A DNA stretch of 64,000 nt from Liopterus haemorrhoidalis (taxonomy: Eukaryota; Arthropoda; Insecta; Coleoptera; Dytiscidae), in NCBI GenBank assembly GCA_963971575.1, contig OZ020616.1:4484924-4548923 (forward strand), given 5' to 3'. The notes under the pieces are model-generated. The model saw nothing but the letters and a program-made list of their open reading frames with translations. It did not search any database and was not told the origin of the DNA. Shown here one piece after another: positions 1 to 15,000 of the stretch; within the stretch, counting starts at the first letter, position 1, and every line of letters begins with the position of its first letter. The position numbers and the translations under genes were made by a program.

Positions 1-3000
1 CTGGTGCCATTGATGTCAAAAACTTAAATATGAAGTTTCATAAAAATCCGTTTGGACAAAATTGCTCTACACATCTCCATGGACCGACAGACACACAGAC
101 CAACAGACATCATGCTAAAAATAGTCAAAATCGGTATGACCACTCCGTATATATGTTAGCAGTCGGTAAAAAAAAATAATAATAAATTGTAATTTTGATT
201 AAATTGTAATTATTAATTGTTATTTTAAAAAAATATTAAAATTGTTGGTCAAAATCAAATGTATTATTTCAGTGAGGCATAAATACCACCATATGGGGCA
301 AAAATCCCATCGATATGGGATATATGGCCAATTACAGTACTATTTTAAATCATTAATTTTATATATTTAGAATAATTATAAGTGTTTTAATCTTATGTTA
401 TTGTGTAGTAAGATTATCTAAGAATTATAACAAAGTAACAGATAAAGTTTAATAATTAAGATTAATGCAACACGATTGTTTTTCTATAACTGGGGCATCT
501 ATCCCACCTTTACCCTATATTAAGAGAAATATTTTAAAATTAAGTCGACTGAAAATGAATTAATGTACATACGCCTCTGGTACCAAACACAACAGTTGTT
601 TTGCTGTCAACTGTCATATTCTTTGCTGTCAACGAGCGCCATATTAATAATTTGTGTTGTGTAATAGTATCGATTAAATAAAAACTTGAAGTGAAGAAGA
701 ATCCATTGATGATTCGGACTGATTTCCAATATTATTTTATATATTTTTCTTAATTATTTGTTATAAGTTTTGTAGAAATAATAAATTTTAATTACATTTT
801 TAATTGTTACAGTCTGTTCCAAACGGTTAAGCGGAACTAAATGGGATTTTCGTTCTTTTAGGTTGTCACGAGAAGGGACCTTGCTGGGGTTATTTCATTT
901 TTCACGTTGGAATGTCAAAATTTAAAATTCCAACAATGAAACCATAGAAACGAATGACATGTCAAAATTAAATTATTTTTTTTTACAAATTTTAATGACA
1001 AAAAAATAAATAAATGGGAAATTTGTATTAAGAATGCACAAAATATCAAAATATAAAGAAAATTACATTTTAAAATGATATTAACCTTAACCAAAAAATG
1101 TTAATTGTAAGTATGATTTACAAAGCTGAAACAAAACGACCGAAAAGCACGATTTAAGCGATGAAAGTAACTAGATTGCTAAATCTAGTTCCGCTTAACC
1201 GTTTGGAACAGACTGTATATTATTTTTTATATGTGACAGTTTTGTATAAATAATATATTTGAATTAAATTTTAAATTATTTGAAAATAAGAAAATACAGT
1301 CTGTTTCAAACGGTTAGGCGGAACTAAATGGGAATTTCGTTCTTTTAGGTTGTCACGAGAAGGGACCTTGCTTGGGTAATTTCATTTTTTACGTTGGAAT
1401 GTTAAAATTTAAAATTTCAACAATGAAACCATGGAAACGAATGACATTAAATTATTTTTTTACATATTTTAATAAAAAAATAAATAAATAAATGGGAAAT
1501 TTGTATTAAGAAAGACAGAAAAAATCAAAATATAAAGAAAATGACATTTTAAAATGATATTAACCTTGTCAAAAAAATGTTTATTGTGAGTATGATTTAC
1601 AAAGCTTAAACAAAACGGCCGAAAAGCACGATTTAAACGATGAAAGTAACTAGGCTGTAAAATCTAGTTCCGCCTAACCATTTGGAACACACTTTAGAAT
1701 TATTGAACTTATTTTTAATTAATTTTAATTATTGAACCCGAGGTAAATATTGAAGTTAAATAAAGGTTTATTATTATTATTATTATAATCCTCGTATATA
1801 CGAGTTTATATACGTCCAAAAGGCATTTTCGTGTACAGTCTGTTTCAAACGCTTAGGCGGAACTAAATGGGAATTTCGTTCTTTTAGGTTGTCACGACAA
1901 GGGACCTTGCTTGGGTTATTTCATTTTTCATGTTGGACTGTCAAAATTTAAAATTATAACAATGAAACCATGGAAACGAATGACCTATGTCAAAATTAAA
2001 TTATTTTTTTATGTATTTTAATGACAAAAAAATTAATACATGGGAAATTTGTATTAAGAATGACACAAAAAATCAAAATATAAAGAAAATGACAATTTAA
2101 AATGATATTAACCTTAACCAAAAAATGTGTATCGTAAGTATGATTTACAAAGCTTAAACAAAACGGTCGAAAAGCACGATTTAAACGATGAAAGTAACTA
2201 GATTGCAAAATTTAGTTCCGCTTAACCGTTTGGAACAGACTGTAGGTACAAACAGTAAAAGAAAATTTTGTTGTTATATCTGTAATAATGAAAACCAAAC
2301 GAAATCGAAAGTAGATTGTCAATGAAGACTAGGTCAAGCTAAGAACAGAGTTTCAATAAAGCGATAGAGCCACATTAAAAAGAGACGATGACATGCGCAC
2401 CATGCACAGGTAACACGCTAGCGCGCACGGAAAACAGCTGATCTTGCAGAAACGAAATACCCTACATTTTGTATTTTGGCGCATATTCAACCGCCGTTTA
2501 TAATAAATAACCACAAAATAACACCATTTCAACTCGGTATAATAACCTTTTTAATACAAAAGATGTTTAAATTTAGTTTTTAATATGAAAATTTCCTAGT
2601 TGTTATCGATCAGCTGTTTCAAGCAAGATGGCGGTATGTACGAGAGATTTAAGGGTTATTTTTGTTTGACAAGATTAATTTTAGATACGTTAGTCATATG
2701 TTTTCACAGCCTTTTGTTCGTGCAATATTCTTTGTTTTAAAAGTATTAATTCTATATACAAATACTTTATCTTATATATTTTGTAATTTTTGACATTATT
2801 AAAAAACAATACAAATTTGTCACGTTTTTAACGTTTAAAAATAAAAAAAATCAACATTTTGTGCGATAAAACTTATGAAAGAATCAAATATATTTCGAAT
2901 TTTGCCAAATTCCAATTGAACTGTATATGCAGAACTGTCTCCAGATTTAAACAATAGGCAGTATGAGTGGGACTAGATTGTTGAAATTTTGGGGGCGGCA

Positions 3001-6000
3001 TACATGTCGCCTTTTTTAGGGTTTTGTAGGTATGACCACCAAAAACTCTTAAAACGTCACTCATGTGTGTGTCTGTCTGTCTGTACGGTAGAAATGGTAA
3101 CGGTTGAACATAGAAAGTTGAAATTTGGCATACTTGTACAACTTTTTGACCCATATATAGGAGAACTATTGTCAACTGACAATCACTGAAGCGCCACTAG
3201 TGAGATTTTGAGAAACTGACGGTTGTAGGATAGTCGAGTTTGTGACAAGCATGGGAATATGTTCTTAGAAGTGGAAAGACAGTTAAAGACCATTTTAGAG
3301 TGTATTCCCGTGTGTTTCAATAAATATCACATGAAGATACCATTAAACCTGTCAAAAATATCCTACCAAAGTCAGCCATGATGTGAATGCAGTAGCGCCT
3401 CTATCGGTAGTGTCAGATGCCAATAGAGAGTTCAAAAAAATACTGCGCGGGATAAATATAAACAAATATGAATTTAATGGAAAAATATTTTTTTTTTTAA
3501 TTTTAATTTTTGAAAAATGTTTATGGAGTTTTTGTTAATTAAATGGTAAAAAACTTTTGTCCTCCACCCTATCTCTCAGAGCGATTAAACTAAAAATTTG
3601 AAAAAAAAATCAATAATGTACATTGATGGGAACCGGAATAGTTCAACAGGAAATTTTGATCAAATTTGTTTTTCGCAAAAAATTGATTTTTTGTGTCGTC
3701 GGAAAAACAATATTATTTAAATTTATTGTGTGGTATCAAAAGAAAGCCCTTAAGACATAGATACATGAACGGGAAGTTGTTTTTTTTTTTTTTAATTTTA
3801 ATACTATTTTTTAGTACTTTCGTATTTTTTAGTAAAAAATCAGTGCCCCACACTAAAGGGTTAAATTAAAAATATGAAAAAATTCTAAGCAATGTATATT
3901 GCTATGAACCGGAAACGTACGAGAGGATTTTTTTATCCGATTTCGTTTTTGGAAAATATTAACATTTTTGGGTTATTGAAAACATTTTTTATTTTTTTTT
4001 TTTATGTAAATTTTATTGTGGCGATATTAAATTGAAGCTCTTTAAGTGCAGATTAAGGAACGGTTATTGATTTTTTAAATACATTTCATTTTGACTAAAT
4101 TTTGCCAAGTATTAAGATTTTCGTTTAATAATTTAGCTAAAATTAAAAAAATATATTTGTATATACATGGATACATTTTGTTATGGGTAGAGAAGAGGTA
4201 CGTAAATTTATTTTGCAAATATCGACTAGGAAAATAAATAAATAACTGGCAGGTTGCTGGGATTCCATTTCTAGTAGAGAATCTGTTAGTTTTTCATATA
4301 GTCGCAATATAAACAATGTCTCTGTAGGCGTTATGCTCTTGCGTGGAAAAAGATCGCCCGCAGTGATGCCAGGTCTGAACTAGAATATTTTTGCAATTAT
4401 ATAAAAAAAAAAAATGCGTTAAAATATATATTTTGGTATTATTAGAGATGTATGATACACGGTAGAAAAAATCTAACTGCAACCTTCTTGTCGTGCCTAT
4501 TAATTTAAAGGATTTAAAACCAACACTTGTAATTGTGTTATGTAGTGACAGACATTCATCGTTTGGCTTTCTAATAATTATCATTCACTGACTAAATACC
4601 TACAAATCCCTGAAATGTGTGAAAATTCACACTTCACGTCAATTTTTTTGGGTAATCTGTTGTATTTTGAAAAATAAAGTGCTTTCGGTCAGCACTTTTT
4701 GCCGAATAATTTCCCGATCTCTACCATTATAAGACAATTTTATCTTCAGAGTAACCCCCCCCCCCCAGAAAAATTCCTGAGTGTCGCCTGTTCTCAAGTT
4801 TCTCAAAATCAGATTTTAAACACATTTTAAAAAAGTTTTAAAAGGAGGCCACTGTTATTTAACCAAATTTAAAAGGAAATATGTACTATTATTTATTTAC
4901 TACATTTAATGAGTCAGTAGAATGTGTGACAAAGAAAGATACTATGACCTTTACTCTCATATTATCGCAAATGAACCAAACATATATATGTACTTCCGCA
5001 CATTTCTGTGCATCAGCGTTTCCTTCATATTATCAGTTATCATGGCTGTGCAACCACAGCAAAAAATCCACACAAAAAATATCTGAAAATTATGAAAAAT
5101 ATTCGAAATATCTCTTCAAGGATATAGAATTGTCCTTTGAAAAGGTCAACAGATGTTTTATGAAAGCATTTGTTTATAAACAAACTTATATTTTTATATA
5201 TAATGTATAATGATAACGTTAGTATTATAAATAAATGTTACGGGACATATCTTATGTTAATAAAAGTTATTTTAAGAATTGTGTTTTTTTTTTCTGTAGT
5301 TGCTTTCTGTATTATGTTTGTATTTAGGCCAATAACAATACTGTTGCGTGTTTTTGGAGACTGGTCAAAACTGGTATCAGTGTCTTTTTCTTTATTAGCC
5401 GGGGTATAACAGGCACCTTAAGGATTATCTTTAATAAAATGATTTATTGTTTAATTATTACATACAGTAAAAAAAGTTATGACGATATAAAAAAAGCTTC
5501 CTTGTGCTTATTTTGCCCCGGTGTCGTAGTAGAATGAGCACGGGCGTGGTATAATGGGCAATCAGCTAAAATCTGGCGCAGAATGAACACACGTGAGTGC
5601 ATTCCTCATCGTTATCATCTTCTCCAGCGCAAGAACAATGTACCCACTTGCCAAATGCTCTACACTGGAGCAATCAACGTCTGGATATGTGTGAAAAATA
5701 TATCAGCACAGCAAAAAACACGTTTCACCAATTTACAAAATGTAAACGCCAGCTCTCAGTCATACATCACTCTCGGAAGACACTAGCGAAGTACTGAACG
5801 TGATTGGAATGCACCCAAACATGGCGGCATACTTAAACAGCCAAAAAGAGGAGAGCCCGTTATACCCCGGGAGCCCGTTATGCCCCGGATTCCCCTAAAT
5901 CTATCTATATTAATAAAATTGGAGGCTATACGAGGTGTGTAAATTAAGTAACCGGACTGATTTTTAATTTTTTTTTTATTCGAAGTGAATTACAATTCAA

Positions 6001-9000
6001 TATTGTCTCCTTCAAAATAACTTCATTGTGAAGCCACACAGCGCTGGAGACGGTTCTTGCAATCCTCATAGCAGTGCTGGAAGTCGGATACTGGAATAGC
6101 TTTAAGCTGGTCAGTTACGGACGTTTGAATGTTTTCGAGTGTACCAAAATGACGTCCCTTGAGGTGATTTTTCAATGACACGTTCCAGAAAATAGGTATC
6201 ATTTTCAATCGATTCCAAAAAGTCAAGGCACCTTTGCCTCCTGATGTCCTTTTGGTCCTGTGAAAGGTTTTTTGGAACCATTTTTGCAAGACCACCTGAA
6301 CATACAAGATCCTGGATTCTGTCGACATTTTCATACGAGGTGTGTAAATTAAGTAACTGGACTGGCAACTTAGCGTTTGATCTGGCAAAATTTGGGACCC
6401 GGGAGGGGTGGCAGGTGAACATGTGATACTCCTTCAGTACGAGTTTGAACTCGCTAGAGTAATTTTGTTGTCCGTAGCGATTTTTTTCGTGAAACAGTTT
6501 TTTCTAGTGCGTTCTAAAAATGAGTGACATTCATTTCGAGCAATGGTGTGCTATCAGGTTTTGCTTTAGACTTGGGCACAGTGTAACGGAAACTTTTGCA
6601 AAACTTCAGCAGGCCTAGGGAGACAGTGTTTTGTTTTTTGGTGGTTTAAGGCCTTTTCAGAAGGAAGAGAGTTGATTGAAGATGAATCAGGCAGCGGAAG
6701 GCCTTCATCTTCGAGAACCGATGAAAATGTCGACAGAATCCGTGATCTTGGGCATTCAGATCGTCGGTTGATAGTCAAAATGATCGGGAAAGTGTTGAAT
6801 TTGAATCACACTACCGTTCATCAGATTTTGACCAATGAATTGGGGATGAGAAAAATCTGACAATGTGCCTTGTCACATAGCAATTTCAATAAACGAGTTT
6901 TTGGCCAGTAAAACATTCCTGTGGCTCCTCAGTCTCCTTATACGCCTGACTTGAGTCCTTGTGACTTTTTCCTCTTCCCAAGTTTGAGAAATCACCTCAA
7001 AGGACGTCATTTTGGGACACTCGAAAACATTCAAACGTCCGAAAACGAGCTGAAAGCTATTCCAATATCCGACTTCCAGCACTGCTATGAGGATTGGAAG
7101 AACCGTCTCCAGCCTTGTGTGGCTTACCAAGGAAGTTATTTTGAGGGAAACAATATTGAATTGAAATTCTATTCGAATAAAAATATTTTTAAAAATCAGT
7201 CCGGTTACTTGATTTACACAACTCGTATAGTGTTTGGATATAGCGACCTACGGTTATAACGAACGAATTTCATTGGTCCTCAACGTCATATTGGTCCAAA
7301 CGTTATATACGATATTCACTGTATATATTTTACAATATACATATATATATCAATTTCAGTGCTATAAAAAGCTTTCAATAAATCTGCAAAATTGTGTGGT
7401 CGGAAATTGTATTACTCTCTGTATTTTATTTGCTGAAGCTGCAATTCCCGAGATATGTAATAGCTTGAACTTTGTGACCCACTCTACTTGTAGGTTAAGA
7501 TAGGTTAGGTATCAAAGTTTCATTTAAAATTAAACGTAAAGCTTTACATCAAATCTAGAATAGAATATCTGAAAACTGGGACGTACAAAACTAAATTACA
7601 CAAAAGTATTTAAATAAAATAAATATATATTGGAAATGTTGAATAAATACAATTTAATTTGAATTTTAAATTTTATTAAACATAGCTACGCCTGTTGCTT
7701 ATGTGACACGTTTCACAAATCTGTGAAAAGGGATGCCCTTTTTAACAAAAACGTTTTGAAATGAGAGGCAGACAATCATAGGGAATATAGGGGATACGCA
7801 TAAAATTTATATTTCCTTAAAACTACATTTTTTTGATATGCTAATGTTAGTTATGTCACCTAACAAAACAAAAATCACATTTTAATTAATATTATAGCCA
7901 AATTTTTTAATTAAAATATTGTAAATTTGAATTAAGCCGACCACGGCGCGAAGGATGCCGAGTAAATACGACTGAGTATGACGTCAAACGACTGGGGTTT
8001 TACGTCACAGATACAGCTACAACATATTGTTCGAGAGTTTTGTATTTGTTTTTAAACAATTTTTCACGCATTTATTATTAAAATGGCAGATAAAGATTTT
8101 GTTAGGACTCAGAGTGATAATTTACCCAACATTGATGCATTTATGCACACAACATAAAGTTTACTTTTTTCTGAAATATCGGTTTTATTTCGCCTCATAG
8201 CTTTCAGCCACAAATTTCGCCTTTTCTGTGGTTTTTCACCATCAGGTAATGATATAAATGGTTTTTTTGGATTTCTATTTGAACTATTTGTGCACATCGG
8301 TACTAAACAATATTTTCGACTATGTTTCGAAGTACTGGGGCCTGGATCTTCCATATTTTATATACTTTAATATAAAATTTAATTCGGTAAACATGTATAA
8401 ATTGGTTTTATTTATTACAGAATTAAACTTTATTTTAATTAAAATCACTCTAACTTTACATAACCTATAAAAGTTATACAAGCAAATAAGTTCACAATAG
8501 ACTATGTAGGTTGCACGCTGTACACTGGGTAGGCTGTACGCAGTACACTGGGTAGGCTAGTAGTGTATTGCGTCACTTAGAAGGGGTATGATCTCACACG
8601 TCGTTTTCGCGCGCTACATATATTTATGATTTTTTCCAGATCTGGATCGATGTCATGTTGAACTTCGCGAGAACTCGACTTGTAATGTATTATCATAAAG
8701 TGTATTTTGTCATCAATTTGTAGGGCAGTTTATTTGAAACTAATAGGGTTAGTCTTTATTTTCTTACAACCATACTATATAAAAATATTGCCCAAATCCC
8801 AGATGTCCGATTTATAAGGGCAATAAACATCGCCAAAAACTTAACACAGCTGGTTTACAATACAGTAGCTACATAAAGTGAATTGTTTGTTTCAAAAATG
8901 TTAGATAAGAGCCGGGGCTAAGCGACGTTCTACCTAAGAATGAACGACCGACCGACCTGTGTCTCGGAAAACATGTTTCCAGTTCATATAATGCAAGAGC

Positions 9001-12000
9001 CGGCTCTAAGCGACGTTCTACCTACGAACGAACGACCGACCGACCGACCTGTGTCTCGGAAACATGTTTCCAGTTCATATAATGCAAGAGCCTGCTCTAA
9101 GCGACGTTCTACCTACGAACGAACGACCGACCGACCGACCTGTGTCTCGGAAACATGTTTCCAGTTCATAAATGCAAGAGCCGGCTCTAAGCGACGTTGT
9201 ACCTACGTACGAACGACCGACCGACTGACCTGTGTCTCGGAAACATGTTTCCAGTTCATATAATGCAAGAGCCAGCTCTAAGCGACGTTCTACCTACGAA
9301 CGAACGACCGACCTGTGTCTCGGAAACATGTTTACTTAACCGGATCACTGAGCCGGATCAATGAACCGGCTAAACAAACTGAACGACCTCCACTGATTCG
9401 GTTCCGCAAACTGAGCCGAAATTCCCATCTCTAGTTGTCGGTACTGTTATCAGGTTTCTCGAAATCCTTTATTTTTTGTCATTAGGTTTCCCGAAATCTT
9501 TTCTTTTTGTTTTTGTCAGTGTTAAATTTTCGGGTTCTGAGCAAAAGAAACTAAATGAAAGAAAGAGATGCCAGCATGAACATAACCTAGCCCAACAGAA
9601 CCAATAGCTGTACGTTACCTAGAATTACGTTAAAATCGTGTATTGATTGGTAAAACTATTTCAGAGACAGATTCAGGAAAATTTAAACCACAAGAGAATT
9701 GTTCGGAAGCACAAACGGAACTCAGTAGCACTATATTCATACAACGGCCATTCTGAAAGTTTTATCAATAGTGGTGAATCAAAATAATCTCCATTAACTT
9801 CTATACGATTCATTTGCGCAGACATAGTTTTAAATACAGTTTTCCATTCTTCTTGCGACATCATCATTTCTTCTTGAAAGCTACCGCTGCTTTCGAGATT
9901 GCAAACTTATTTCCAGGGATTCTTTCCTTTATTTTTAGGGTAAGCCCTGGTCGATTACAGAAAAAATAAATAGCAAAGTAAGAGTTACAGAAATAATATT
10001 TCCAAGAAAGATACCAGGTCTACAAGTATGAAATGCGGATTTTTTCAAACTTGCCGCGCAAACAGAGTGTATAGTTTAAAGTTTCAACACATATGGTTTA
10101 TGTTAAGTTATCATTAAGTGTCAAAGGCGTATAGGTTATAATTTGAAAAGTGATCATATCAGTAGCGGTCGGTGAAACATGTTTGGGTATGCAATTAGTA
10201 TGATCGGACAAGCTCGTACTATATAGCTCAACAGCAATATAGCAACGACAAAGCACGAGCGTGTGTATTCTTTGTAATTGCTTACCCAAAAATGATTCAC
10301 CGACCGCCACTGGATCATAGTTTTGTTTTACTGTGTTAAAAATGTCAAATTTTGTGCCAAATAAAGAGCATTCGCGGACAGTACTACTGTTTTGTTTTCA
10401 TTTGAAAAAAACTGCTGCTGAATCATACCGACTGCTTCGAGAAGCTTATAGTGAATATGCTCCATCGCAAGATACGTGTGAACGATGGTTTCGGCGTTTC
10501 AAAAGTGGTGACTTTGATCTTACAGACAAAGAACATGGAAAACCTCCCAAAAAATATGAAGATACAAAATTGGAAACATTGCTACAGGAAGACGATAGTA
10601 TATTACAAAAACAACTAGCAGAGCAGTTAGGCGTTAGTCAACAAGCTGTTTCCAATCGCCTACGAGAGATGGGTAAGATCCAGAAAGTCGGCAGATGGGT
10701 TCCACATGCATTGAATGAGAGGCAGATGGAAAAACGCAAAAACACTTGTGAAATTTTGCTTGCACGATACAAAAGAAAGTCTTTTTTGCATCGTATCATT
10801 ACTGGCGATGAAAAATGGATTTATTTTGTAAATCCCAAACGCAAAAAATCATGGGTGAACCCAGGCTCACCATTCACATCAACTGCAAGACCGAATCGCT
10901 TTGGCAAAAAGACAATGCTCTGTACTTGGTGGGACCAAAAGGGTGTGGTCTATTATGAATTGTTAAAACCTGGTGAAACAGTTAATACCCAACGCTACCA
11001 ACAACAACTGATCGAATTGAACCATTCGCTGCTCATAAAACGACCAGAATACGAAAGAAGACAGCACAAGGTAATCATTCTTCACGATAACGCTCCATCA
11101 CATAAGGCAAAAGCAGTTTGCAACACATTGGAGGCACTCAAGTGGGAAGTGCACACCATGCCGCTTACTCACCAGACTTGGCCCCTTCAGATTACCACTT
11201 GTTCGCATCGATGGGTTACGCACTTGCCGAGCAGCACTTTTGTTCATATCAAAATGTAAAAGAATGGTTAGATGAATGGTTTGCGGGGAAAGGGGAAGAG
11301 TTCTACTGGCAAGGTATTCACAAATTGCCTGAAAGATGGGAAAAATGTATAACTTCTAATGGAGCATACTTTGAATAAATAAACTTTTACTATTCTTTTG
11401 ATTTAATGTGTTTTATTTAAAAAAAAATCCGCATTTCATACTTGTAGACCTGGTAGCAGGTACAACGAAACATGACAGAATTAGAAATACGGTTCATAGA
11501 GAGAATCTTGGAAGAGATCTCCTGGAGCACTTAATAGAACAAAGCCAGTTGAGGTGGTATGAGATGATGAATCCTAAGACTAGGTATATCTTTAATAAGT
11601 ACACCAAACAGCAAGCTTCTACAGTGTCTACTGAGACATATACTTACATGAACAAAAGTCATAGTCTCAAAAAGAGTATGATCTCTAAAATGGAAATGGA
11701 GAAGACACCTAATGAGATGGTCAAGACTAGCCACAGAATGGACATCACTGGACAGAAAAAATAAAACAAGACCGCAAAATAAGAAGATGGCGATACGAAC
11801 TTATTAATGTCGACAAGCTTTGGCCAAGGACAGCCAGAGACAAACCGATTTGGAAGGCAATGGCGAGGTCTTTGCCCAGGGATGGGCGTAATAGGCTCAT
11901 TTATTAAAAAAATACCCTCCTATTTAAAGATATTAACAAATATGAATGAAAATTATAATTATGTGAGACAGAAGTTAAAAATTAAAACAATCGATAATAT

Positions 12001-15000
12001 TTGCGTGAACGCGTGACTCAGTTGACATTATGAAAGGTCAGGATAGCACTGAATGTTTGTTCTACAATTAATTCTGTCTCAAGGTTTCGTTAATTTGCCA
12101 AAAAAATGTGGTCCCATTTGCAAACAAAACATAAGTACGTAAATTGTGTAAATAATTTTACACCACTTATGTTTTTTATGTATTATTGTTATTTTAAATT
12201 ACTTCTAATTACTTCCAAGGTGAAGAATATAGTAAAAATTGCAAAATGGTAAAAAGGCGGGATGGGTGACAACACATCGATTTTTAATACGAGGGTTGCC
12301 TTTTATATTTTGGGATTTGAGATCAAAAATAATTATTTATCAACAAAAGTGGCTTTATTGTTTTTCAAAATATTTTCCATGAAGATCAATTCACTTTTGC
12401 AAGTGTTTGAACCAAATTTCGAAGCACATTTTCCACTCCGATTGAGGCTTTTTCCTCTCCGATTGTCAAATTTTGTGGGATCCAACGCGAACAAATCTTT
12501 TGTACGGCCAAATGTTCATGCAATAGTAAATATAAGATGGTTCCAATAATGCCTAAGGATGCCTTAATTTCACGATATGTCACATGACGATCTTGCAGTA
12601 TCAGTTTATGCACAGCATCAATGTTTTCCAGAGCAACAACCGATTTTGGACGACCTTCACGAAATTCGTCCATAAGCAAACTAATACGGCCACGATTGAA
12701 GTCGACAAACCATCGATAACCAGTAGTCCTTGATGGTGCTTCATCGCCAAAAGTCGAATTAATTTCATCGATGCACTGTTGTTGGATTAATCCACGTCGA
12801 AAGTTATAAAAAATAATCGCTCGAAAATGTTCACGATTTAATTCCATTTTTAGCCGAGATTAATTTTTTCAAGTTACTGTAAACAACACAAATAGCGCTC
12901 GTACGTCAAAACGTTCTGAGTACGTATATCAAAAATGTCAAACTTTACGAAAGAAGCATCAGTTACCAGATGGCAGCACTAGTTTAACGCAATCCCGAAA
13001 TATAAGAGGCAATCCTCGTATCGATGGTAATATCGAATATCTTATTCATCGAACTGAAAAAATATCAAACAAAAAACCTTGATGATGTTCGAACATAGGC
13101 TATAAGGCATCTCAAAAATTTTATTTTAAAGGGGTATTTCGGGGTTAAAACTGTTTATTATAAAACTTAAAATATCTCCCTTATTATTGACTTAAGGCTG
13201 CGTATAACCCCCGGAGGTTACTAGTTTCTTATACAAAACTAATAATCTGAAATAAAATTAGTATCAACCTATACATCAAATTTTGCACCGAATTTGTATC
13301 TATCTAATAAGAAAGTTTTAATTGTAGAAACATTTATTGTAAAAATATTATCGCTCAATAACTTAAAAATAGACATCAGCGATATTGTTCTGTAATTTTT
13401 TTAATCTATTTGTGGGTTTCGAATAACTTTTATATTTATATAGTTTTGTGTAGAAATGTTCAAATAATACGTCAATTTTTTTTTCGACTTGATTACTTAT
13501 AGTTTAGAGCCTTCGTCGAAAAATATTATACTTAAAGATAATAGAATGCCACTTGCTACACGTATTCTTCACGAAAAATAAATCATTTTTACCCGTAACA
13601 CCAATTTTGAAAACCGCGGCAGATTCAAGAGGGCGGCAAAAATGGATTACCAAGTACAATAACTATAAGTAATTTTCACAATACAACAAAATAGCTACAA
13701 TCATAATTGTAGAATGAAGCTTTAGGTACAATTTGCCGCATTGTATGCAAATATGCGTCGATTGGTTTATAAGATGGCGTCTATAATGCAATTTGCTTAT
13801 TTACAACTACCTAACAGTTTTTTCTACAATTAAAAATATCCTATTAGATAGATAAAAAATCGCTGCAAATTTTGATATATAGATTGTTATTAATTTTATT
13901 TCCGATTATTAGTTTTGTATAAAAAACTATTGAGGACTATAGGGTTGTGCGCCGCCTTAACAGCAAACACTTATATAACAAAAATTGTATATAATACGAT
14001 GAAAAATCTTTTTTGTTTTATATCCCCATGGTCCAATGCCAGAAAAGATTGAGAAACACTGTAGTAGAGTATCTATCATAATCAAATACGTAGTTCGTTG
14101 TCAGAATCATTAATTAAATAATTAAATTGAATTAGCTCTAATTGGATGGTGCTAGCCGGAACTTATTTTCCTCGTATTTTATTTTCGGTAGTAACGGTGA
14201 CAGGCTTTATCAAATTTTCAATTCTCATAAGTAAACTCATTAAGAGACATTTTGATTGTCATCATTTGTCAAATTTCTATCAAGAAAATGTCCTATATCG
14301 GATGAAAGAAGAAAACCGTTTACTAAGCTTTTCCAGACAATATGAACATCACCAGCGTTAGGGGGCAATGAAATTGGAAATAAAAGTGTTTCTATAAAAT
14401 AGCTTTAAAGAAATTACATTTTCTTACCAGTATATAACAAAAATAAATTGATGTTTGGTCATTTAATCTAACATACAGGGTGATTTTAAAGTCTTGTTCT
14501 TATAAAACGGGCAATCACTTAAACTTTTGTGTCAGCTTTTAAAAAATGTATTGTACAAGGTGTCTCAAAAGAAATTTTATATTTAGTGGATCGATTAAAA
14601 AAAAAGTAAGCCGTATATAGAAAAAATGTTTATTAATTATTAAAATACACTTTTTGGGGATTTATTTCTTAAAAATAATATCGTCTAAATGTAGACCCTC
14701 GCGTTCTCGGCACTCATTTAATCGAACAGTAAAATTACTTATGACGTCTCGGCAGGTGGACTCAGGGATGGCTGTCATTTCGTGACGGATATTTTCTTTC
14801 AAATTCGCCAGTGAAGTCGGTTTATTGGCGTAAACTTTAGATTTAAGATAACCCCATAGGAAAAAGTCCATAGGGGTTAAATCTGGACTGCGTGGAGGCC
14901 AAGTTATGTCACCTCTCCGGGAGATCAATTTGCCTGAGAAAATTTCACGAACACGTGGCAGAGACATATTGGACGTGTGTGAAGTTGCTCCGTCCTGTTG